DNA of 12,880 bases from Phycisphaerae bacterium (GTDB lineage: Bacteria; Planctomycetota; Phycisphaerae; UBA1845; Fen-1342): NCBI GenBank assembly GCA_020058145.1, contig JAGVEP010000196.1, positions 1 through 12,880 of the forward strand, given 5' to 3'. Positions within the stretch are counted from its first letter, which is position 1. Each line of letters begins with the position of its first letter. Positions 8,431-12,880 of this stretch are shown here, in pieces. A model generated the notes under the pieces. The model did no database searches. It was not told the origin of the DNA and saw only the letters and a list, made by a program, of their open reading frames with translations. A program made the translations under genes and the position numbers.

Positions 8431-8469
8431 GAAAACCCCTACGTACGTACGGGAAAACCCCTACGTACG
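8431..8469. promoter_or_regulatory. Tandem 17-bp direct repeat with FixJ-like half sites
   Basis: GAAAACCCCTACGTACG occurs at 8431-8447 and again at 8453-8469, a 22-bp period (about two helical turns), so both copies lie on the same DNA face. Each holds CTACGTAC (8439-8446 and 8461-8468), whose complement GTACGTAG fits the FixJ box GTAMGTAG as I recall it. The repeat lies about 190 bp before the RmlC-like start. It is a likely operator for a LuxR/FixJ-type regulator, possibly the one encoded at 7014-7721; that pairing is inference. Confidence 0.5.
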
Positions 8470-8554
8470 ATGCCCCCGGTCTGCTGAGAACTCACCGCCC
8501 CCCCGCGTTTCGGCATTGTGTGCCAACTGTGGTGTATGTATGCTCGCAAAGCGC

Positions 8555-8593
8555 AACCCGTTGTGGTCGCGGGGGCGAGTCGACCAACGGGTT
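8555..8593 (+). other. Leader hairpin of the RmlC-like gene
   Basis: AACCCGTTG (8555-8563) and GTCG (8566-8569) pair with CGAC and CAACGGGTT (8581-8593), leaving a 2-nt bulge and an 11-nt G-rich loop. It lies between the tandem repeat and the ribosome site. No T run follows, so it is not a classical terminator. It may be a leader structure or a protein site. Confidence 0.4.
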
Positions 8594-8656
8594 CCCACGT
8601 GCGGCCTCTGCAAGGATTGTTTTGGTGCGGGTTGTGGTGCCGGTTAGGAGATTCGC

Positions 8657-9136
8657 GTGCATACCTACTGCGACGATCGCGGCCATTCGGTGATGTCGCT
8701 GTTCGACCATGTGTCGGAGCTGCCCGGACAGTTTAATGTGGCCCGCATGTACGCGGGCGTGGTAAAGGCTTGGCACCGCCATGCACTGCAGGACGATTAC
8801 TGGGCCGTCCTGGCGGGCGCCCTGAAGATCGGTTTGTTCAACACCGAAAGTGCCCCCCTCCAGGCGGAGCTGCGGTTGGCCGGTGCGCTACCGGGCACGG
8901 ACGTGACAACGCAAGTCGAAATCCCGGCGGGCACCGGCCAAGCGGTCTATCTGGGGGAACACCGACCCGGCGTGTTGCGAGTTCCGCGGCGGCTCTGGCA
9001 CGGCGGCGTGGCCGCCGGCGGGCGCGATGCTCTGCTGCTGTACTATGTCACCCGCAAATACGATCCCCGCAGCCCCGATGAAGAGCGCGAAGCGTGGAAC
9101 AAGTTCCCCTTCGCGTGGACCCCAGAATTTCGCTGA
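8657..9136 (+). CDS. RmlC-like cupin (dTDP-4-dehydrorhamnose 3,5-epimerase family)
   Basis: 159 aa starting at GTG with AGGAG 6 nt upstream, a textbook ribosome site. The cupin core has WHRHALQDDYWAVLAG (His40, His42), KIGLFNTES, then VPRRLWHGG (His115). The tail YDPRSPDEEREAW matches the family pattern of a YxxxxPDE motif near the C-terminus. RmlC enzymes epimerise C3 and C5 of a dTDP-keto sugar on the way to rhamnose, but this protein is shorter than the usual 180 or so residues and no rmlA, rmlB or rmlD gene is nearby. It may act on another keto sugar or be a non-catalytic cupin. It points away from the EPS genes but may still supply the same polymer. Family call good, substrate unknown. 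Confidence 0.8.
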   Translation: MHTYCDDRGHSVMSLFDHVSELPGQFNVARMYAGVVKAWHRHALQDDYWAVLAGALKIGLFNTESAPLQAELRLAGALPGTDVTTQVEIPAGTGQAVYLGEHRPGVLRVPRRLWHGGVAAGGRDALLLYYVTRKYDPRSPDEEREAWNKFPFAWTPEFR

Positions 9137-9203
9137 CTGCAAGCGGCCCGTCCCCAAGAGCAAGTCAGCCGATGACGATGCGATCCGTCCTTTCGGGGAT
9201 TAC

Positions 9204-9827
9204 ATGCGGGTGCGCCCCATGAAGAAGCAGGTCGCCGAACCGGTCGCTGCCAAGCTCAGGAAACTCGCGCTGCTGGCGCGGGAACTCCGCGGCGGCGAAC
9301 ACTTCGAGATCACTCGTTTGACCACCTTGAAGAGTTGGTGTGCAGATCCCATCGCTGCTGGGCGGTTCGCGCTGCATCTCGCCGAGCGCTCGCAGGGCCG
9401 GGCGACCAAGAAGTACAAGCCGTTGATCGCCGCTGCGCTTCGGCAACTGCAGAAGCACCTGGCGAATCCCGGTGACCAAGCCCCCGAGCCTCTTTGGCAG
9501 GCATTGCGGGAGCTGGAGGACTCCCATAACGAGACCCGGGCATCTCGCTGGGGGCGTGTGCGGACCATCCACTGCGGGGAGGCTCTGCTGGCAGAGCACG
9601 CTCTTCGCTGCGTGGCACGTCCGCGGGAGTCAGCCCATTGGGGCTACCAGGCGGCACGGCAATACGCTGAGCGGTACAACCCCCGCTACGGAACGGGGCT
9701 CATCCCAGAATCCGCGTCTGCGGTGGAAGATATCTTCGCCTTTTGGGCTCGCTACCACTTCGGGAGAGCTGCCAAGAAGGTCCTCGCACTCGCCAACAAT
9801 GCCCAGCCGGGCAACGGATGCGGCTAA
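9204..9827 (+). CDS. Hypothetical protein, unrecognised
   Basis: The frame is open from within the cupin gene, but the upstream part has a composition unlike a protein, so I take the ATG at 9204 (207 aa, after TCGGGGATTAC; weak ribosome site). ATG at 9219 is an alternative. The protein is Ala/Arg/Leu-rich and mostly helical, without signal peptide or membrane segment. It has a basic N-terminal part (KKQVAEPVAAKLRKLALLAR), a central ATKKYKPLIAAALRQLQKHL, and an aromatic C-terminal part (WGYQAARQYAERYNPRYG, IFAFWARYHFG). I recognise no domain. It follows the cupin gene by 67 bp in the same direction and could share its transcript. It borders the mobile-element region and may be cargo. Confidence 0.55.
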   Translation: MRVRPMKKQVAEPVAAKLRKLALLARELRGGEHFEITRLTTLKSWCADPIAAGRFALHLAERSQGRATKKYKPLIAAALRQLQKHLANPGDQAPEPLWQALRELEDSHNETRASRWGRVRTIHCGEALLAEHALRCVARPRESAHWGYQAARQYAERYNPRYGTGLIPESASAVEDIFAFWARYHFGRAAKKVLALANNAQPGNGCG

Positions 9828-9889
9828 TCGGTCTAAGTGCTACCCGGACCCTCGGGTCAGGCCGGTGAGCCACACGGGAAGAGCGGTTT

Positions 9890-9926
9890 GGCCCTTGCCG
9901 ACCCGCAGAATGAGCCAGCAAGGGCC
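9890..9926. repeat. Hairpin related to the CCCTTG palindromic elements (possible diverged member)
   Basis: GGCCCTTGC (9890-9898) and GCAAGGGCC (9918-9926) are perfect 9-bp arms around a 19-nt loop containing CCGCAG on the plus strand. TTGG precedes CCCTTG. The ordered parts xTGG, CCCTTG, CGCAG, CAAGGG match the layout of the three elements at 11162, 12160 and 12702, but the ACA/TGT part of the arm is absent. It may be a decayed copy or an unrelated terminator-like hairpin. Confidence 0.4.
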
Positions 9927-9965
9927 GCACGGCGACCAGAGTCGCCGGTACCGTGACCACGGAGT

Positions 9966-10085
9966 TTACCCGACCGCCCCCATGATTTCAGCGGCCTGCT
10001 TGCGACCCAGCTCGGCGTAGATCTCGGGGACGGCCGCGCTCGTGTGCCCCGGGATCACGCGCGCCGCGTCGAAGCTGGGTTTTTC
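9966..10085 (-). pseudogene. Tyrosine recombinase C-terminal remnant
   Basis: About 38 residues ending at TAA (9966-9968) match the C-terminus of phage-type tyrosine recombinases: SFDAARVIPGHTSAAVPEIY, then AELGRKQAAEIMGAVG. GH is the conserved second histidine region and Tyr in EIYAE is the nucleophile. Upstream of about 10085 the similarity stops and no catalytic domain follows, so only the tail of an integrase survives. It implies past integration of a larger element here and subsequent loss. Confidence 0.7.
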
Positions 10086-10217
10086 GGCAAGAACGTAGCG
10101 GCGTGGCATCGCAGACGGCGTGGTTGCAAATCCGGGGCCTCGTCGCCACGTTTGGTCGGACACTTGCGCTCTGGACTGCGGTGCGCTGCGAATACGAACT
10201 GCGTGGTGCTATCCCCC

Positions 10218-10233
10218 GACCATCCCGATGGTC
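10218..10233. repeat. Perfect palindrome 1 of a cluster of three
   Basis: GACCATC and GATGGTC are separated by 2 nt. It lies between the recombinase remnant and the end of the IS1634-like transposase. No associated T run. Confidence 0.4.
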
Positions 10234-10263
10234 AGGTTTCGCGATCCGCTACGCACAACAACG

Positions 10264-10283
10264 GCGGTTGTCGCGACAACCGC
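10264..10283. repeat. Perfect 20-bp palindrome
   Basis: GCGGTTGTCG is followed directly by its own complement CGACAACCGC, with no spacer. Such a loop-free palindrome fits a dimeric protein site better than an RNA hairpin. It lies just beyond the conserved end of the IS1634-like transposase and could belong to the element end or to flanking DNA. Confidence 0.45.
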
Positions 10284-10332
10284 ACCCGCTCTCTTGTGGG
10301 CCTTGGTGCGCCTTCGAGCGGCCGTGGTTGCT

Positions 10333-10349
10333 CGGAAACCGCGTTTCCG
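10333..10349. repeat. Short hairpin near the transposase 3' end
   Basis: CGGAAAC and GTTTCCG are separated by CGC. It is the third perfect palindrome within about 130 bp. It lies downstream of the conserved transposase C-terminus on the minus strand; there is no T run, so a terminator role is doubtful. Confidence 0.4.
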
Positions 10350-11161
10350 TAAAGCCAGGAGGGGTATTGGGAGAATTCAAGGTTTGCAGGATCATGGCTT
10401 GTTCGGCCGTCGGCTCGGTGTAGCGCGGCAGCACCAGTTCACGCCCGTCGGTGGTCGGGATCACCACGTCCACCATCTGGATGGCGCTCAGGGACTGCAG
10501 TACCGCCCGCGGCGTCAGGCCCGGGGCCGCCGCCCGCAACTTCATCCGCAGCGTCACCGTCAGGCAATAGCCCAGGAAGGCCACCAGGACATGGGCCTCG
10601 ACCCGCGGTTCGATCTGGTGATAAACCGGCCGCAGGGCCAGGTCGCTCTTGAGTGTCTTGAAGGCCTCCTCCACCTGCACGAGCTGCATATACCAGCCCC
10701 ACAGCACGGCGGCCTGCTTTTCCCAGCCCGGCGGGAAGTCCGCCCACGGCAAGTGGCCGCGCAACAGATAGCCCCCGTCGCGTTCCTGCGCCGCGCGCCA
10801 GGCGGCCCGAGCCACCGTGCACCGGAACGTCTCCCGATTCACCGGCTCGTCCGGCCGCGGCTCGCGGATCTTCACCAGCGCGGCCGCCGCCGGGCCCGCT
10901 TCCTGCTGCAGGACCGCAATCTTCTTGAGCAACATGTCACGCGTGACCGCTCGCCGCTTGAGCCGGTTGAGCCCAGGCACAAGCCTCTTGAGCCGGCGCC
11001 GGAGAATCGCCGCTTCCTTCTGCCGGCGGTCGGCACTGCGGGCCAATACATACACTTCCCGGTCCTGCTCCAGCAGCTTCACCTGCACACCTTCGTGTAC
11101 CTGCTCCCACGGCCGCTCGACCAAGTCCCTTTCCAGCTTCCGCAACTGCCGCCGCGGCGTG

Positions 11162-11190
11162 CCCTTGACAGACCTGCGTCCTGTCAAGGG
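11162..11190 (-). repeat. Palindromic element copy 1 (29 bp), at a deletion junction
   Basis: On the minus strand: CTGG flank, arm CCCTTGACAG, 9-nt core GACGCAGGT, arm CTGTCAAGGG. The other flank reads CACG, so there is no direct repeat. The element sits exactly where about 160 bp of the transposase gene are missing. Arms and core match copy 3 (12702-12730). Confidence 0.75.
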
Positions 11191-12059
11191 CCAGGACCTC
11201 GTAGGCCAGCGGCAGCCCATCCGTCGTCACGACCAGCGCGATGACCACCTGCCGGCAATCCGGCCGGCCATCGCGGCTGTAGCCGTGCTTGGCCTTGGGA
11301 ATCTCGGCGCATAAGCCCTCGAAGTACGTGCTGGTCAGATCGTACCGCAGCACGTCGAACGAAGCGTCGAAGAGCGTCTTCCAACGCGCCGTCAGGTGCC
11401 GGCACAGGTCGTCCTTGTGCGGCAAGAGACGATCCAGACAGCGGTACAGCCGGTCCTTGGCGGCGACCGCAAAATCTGTACCGAGCAGCTCGTCCATGGC
11501 GCTGCGGTCGAACCAGCGGCGATGCACGGCGAACTCGCGGCCCGGTTCACAAAGGCGGTTGACCACCAGGAGCTGCAGCACCTTCGCCCAAGGCACGTCG
11601 CCGCGCGCGGCGCTGAGCCGCGCGTTCCAGAAGTCCGAGAGCCCGAGTTCCTCCCACAGCCAGCCGCCCAGCCAACAGTCGCCGAAGGAGCGCGGCCGCT
11701 GCAGCCGCAGCGCGGTCAGCACCACGGAGAGCCCGTTGACTTCAGCGGGCGGCAGCGGCCGATCAGCGGGAAACAGGGCGAACGGCTCGACGCGTTGCCG
11801 CTGCTCATCGAAGACCGCGCTCGTCTTACGCCAGGCGGCTTCCTGGCTGTCGTTGATCTCACCCAGGTACAGCACCGGCCGTTGCAGCGGGTCGCCGCCG
11901 GCTACCCGCCGCGACTCGACCACGCTCCAGTAGCGGTGCCGCTTGCCGTTCATTTTCCGACTGTGACAACGCAGGAACATCGTGCCGGTAGAAATACCAA
12001 ATTCGGTGCCGGCATTTCAATGGGGTAGGTCTGCACTACAGCGGTTTACGGCCCGAAAT

Positions 12060-12085
12060 CGGCCCTGGCGCCCACGCCAGGGCCG
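12060..12085. repeat. 11-bp perfect hairpin at the 3' end of the IS1380-like remnant
   Basis: CGGCCCTGGCG and CGCCAGGGCCG flank a 4-nt loop (CCCA). AAATCG lies on both sides (12056-12061 and 12088-12093), which may be a direct repeat from insertion or chance. Its arms differ from the CCCTTGACA elements. Confidence 0.45.
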
Positions 12086-12159
12086 TCAAATCGCGCCACA
12101 ATTTCCCAATCTGCGAAAGTTGGGCTAGCTCCCAACCGCTGCGCTGCTCCGCACGCCAG

Positions 12160-12240
12160 CCCTTGACACGCCGCGTTCCGCTCTGCGGAACCCGTCGCCC
12201 TGCGACGGCCGGGCGGAAGCCCGGGGCGGCGTGTCAAGGG
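12160..12240 (-). repeat. Palindromic element copy 2 (81 bp), four-way cloverleaf
   Basis: Outer arms CCCTTGACACGCCGC (12160-12174) and GCGGCGTGTCAAGGG (12226-12240) pair over 15 bp. Inside, three hairpins abut without gaps: 12175-12191 (7 bp, 3-nt loop), 12192-12208 (7 bp, 3-nt loop) and 12209-12224 (6 bp, 4-nt loop); only base 12225 is unpaired. CCAG (CTGG on the minus strand) lies on both sides, 12156-12159 and 12241-12244. On the minus strand two of the loops read CGCAG, as in the cores of copies 1 and 3. Not a tRNA: the closing stem is too long and the loops too short. Confidence 0.85.
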
Positions 12241-12701
12241 CCAGTTGGTCACCAGGAAGAAGTAGTGCGGGAACAGGTCCCGCAGACCCGTCTTGCGGTC
12301 CGGCAGGTCGATCACCACCAGCACCACCCGGTACGCGCGGCTCCAACTCTCCGCTTGGTATGGCCGCAGTTCCACGGCGAACTCAGCGCCCGCCTTCGTC
12401 GGCCGACCCGGGTCGCGCTTCAGGTACGGCTGGGCCAACGCGTCCAAGCGGGCGTTGTTCTTGATCCGGCCCACGAAGCTCACGGCCTCGTCGTCGAGGA
12501 CGTCCAGCACCTGGCCTTCGACCAGGCCGGCGTCGATTCGTGCGTCCAGATGCCGCGCCAATTTGCGGCCTTTCCGCACCGTCTCCCGTACGAACCGCGG
12601 GGCGCCCTCCGCCCCGGCCGAGTTGCCCCGGCGCAGGATCGCGTGCATGAAGCCCGCGCCCAGGCGAGAGGATTCGTAGCTGCCCGCCGCGCTGAAGCTG
12701 G

Positions 12702-12730
12702 CCCTTGACAGGGCGCAGTTCTGTCAAGGG
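12702..12730 (+). repeat. Palindromic element copy 3 (29 bp), clean insertion
   Basis: Plus strand: CTGG (12698-12701), arm CCCTTGACAG, core GGCGCAGTT, arm CTGTCAAGGG, CTGG (12731-12734). The direct CTGG repeat and the frame restored on removal (LVAS to FSAAG, a 33-bp insertion) mark it as an insertion into the IS1380-like gene, in the opposite orientation to copies 1 and 2. Confidence 0.8.
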
Positions 12731-12789
12731 CTGGCCACCAGCGGATGGTAGATCGTCTGGCGGTAGTAACCGTGGTACGCCCCACCAGG

Positions 12790-12880
12790 GTGCGGGCCTC
12801 ATCCAGCGGCTGATAACGGCTGTGCAGGTAGATCGGCTTGCCGTCGTCTGCGGGCAGGCGCACCGTCAGCCGGCCATCGC
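12790..12880 (-). pseudogene. DUF115-like (MptE/motility-associated glycosyltransferase) fragment, runs off window
   Basis: The minus strand enters from the right edge reading DGRLTVRLPADDGKPIYLHS and RYQPLDEARTLV. The LHSRYxPxxEA motif is typical of DUF115 proteins (6-hydroxymethylpterin diphosphokinase MptE-like, linked to flagellin or surface glycosylation). At about 12790 the frame gives way to the IS1380-like remnant, so the gene is broken here. Only some 30 residues are visible, hence a modest confidence. It may have been another surface-sugar gene of the locus before disruption. Confidence 0.5.

Larger units (their letters stand above)
10249..11980 (-). pseudogene. IS1634-like DDE transposase, internally deleted and frameshifted
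   Basis: The N-terminal half starts at ATG 11980 (MFLRCHSRKMNGKRHRYWSV, GDPLQRPVLYLGEIND), carries the first catalytic Asp in VLRYDLTSTYFE, and reads to TTDGLPLAYEVLA. Homology resumes in another frame at GTPRRQLRKLE and continues through VQVEEAFKTLKSDLALRPVY (third acidic residue) to RYTEPTAEQAM. About 50-55 residues expected between them, including the second catalytic Asp of the DRGIP-type motif, are absent; a 29-bp palindrome (11162-11190) occupies the junction. The enzyme cannot be active. The last 40 or so residues up to the stop at 10249 probably read into flanking DNA. Family assignment rests on remembered motif order; IS4-group is a fallback. Confidence 0.85.
12036..12790 (-). pseudogene. 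IS1380-like transposase, truncated and hit by two palindromic elements
   Basis: The minus strand reads GGAYHGYYRQTIYHPLVAS, then FSAAGSYESSRLGAGFMHAI, then ARHLDARIDAGLVEGQVLDV (catalytic Asp region, as in RADSGF of IS1380 enzymes), then LFPHYFFLVTNW. This motif order fits the IS1380 family. The N-terminal part is missing at about 12790. A 29-bp palindrome (12702-12730) interrupts after LVAS and brings an in-frame TGA. An 81-bp cloverleaf element (12160-12240) interrupts after TNW. Removing each element with one CTGG joins LVAS to FSAAG and TNW to RAEQRSGWELAQ in frame, up to TAG at 12036-12038. The C-terminus also looks shorter than normal. Not functional. Confidence 0.78.

Noticed and set aside
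9027..9203. N-terminal extension of the 207-aa protein into the cupin gene
   Set aside because: It would overlap a well-supported gene by over 100 bp, and its residues look like an out-of-frame reading.
9828..9930. Integron attC site after the 207-aa gene
   Set aside because: No RYYYAAC/GTTRRRY core boxes in the right arrangement; only a simple hairpin.
12160..12240. Cloverleaf as a tRNA or tRNA-like gene
   Set aside because: The closing stem is 15 bp, loops are 3-4 nt, and there is no anticodon loop, T-loop or CCA.
1..12880. CRISPR arrays, rRNA genes, riboswitches
   Set aside because: No regularly spaced repeats beyond the pair at 8431, and no recognisable RNA cores.

Overview
High-GC DNA whose gene content (exopolysaccharide genes with unusual fusions, an IS1380-like and an IS1634-like transposase, a DUF115-like fragment, a tyrosine-recombinase tail) suggests a planctomycete or a related environmental bacterium. 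The phylum is inferred from gene style, not from a marker gene.

Bases 1-7740, minus strand: six co-directional genes form an exopolysaccharide (EPS) locus. In transcription order they are: a LuxR/FixJ-type regulator with a degenerate receiver; a NusG-paralogue antiterminator (RfaH/UpxY/LoaP-like); a small zinc-ribbon membrane protein; a sugar-nucleotidyltransferase-like protein with a left-handed beta-helix; a Wzz/Wzc-type tyrosine autokinase with a Tyr-Gly tail; and a three-part fusion (nucleotidyltransferase-like, hexapeptide repeat, sugar-phosphate transferase) that runs off the left edge. The regulator would control expression, the NusG paralogue would let polymerase read the long operon, the sugar transferase would prime the lipid carrier, and the autokinase would set chain length and export.

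Bases 7740-8656 have no convincing gene. They carry a tandem 17-bp repeat with FixJ-like half sites and a leader hairpin in front of a plus-strand RmlC-like cupin gene (8657-9136). An unrecognised 207-aa gene follows (9204-9827).

Bases 9828-12880 are a graveyard of broken mobile DNA on the minus strand: the C-terminal end of a tyrosine recombinase, an IS1634-like transposase missing its central catalytic part, an IS1380-like transposase, and a DUF115-like fragment cut by that transposase. Three short palindromic elements sit inside the two transposase genes. All have CCCTTGACA/TGTCAAGGG ends and follow CTGG. Two are 29 bp with a 9-nt core. The third is 81 bp and folds into a near-perfect four-way cloverleaf. 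Two of the three are flanked by CTGG on both sides, and removing element plus one CTGG restores a plausible reading frame. In all three, the strand that reads CTGG at the flank also carries CGCAG in the apical loop. This oriented, structured, apparently mobile family is the strongest candidate here for something undescribed.
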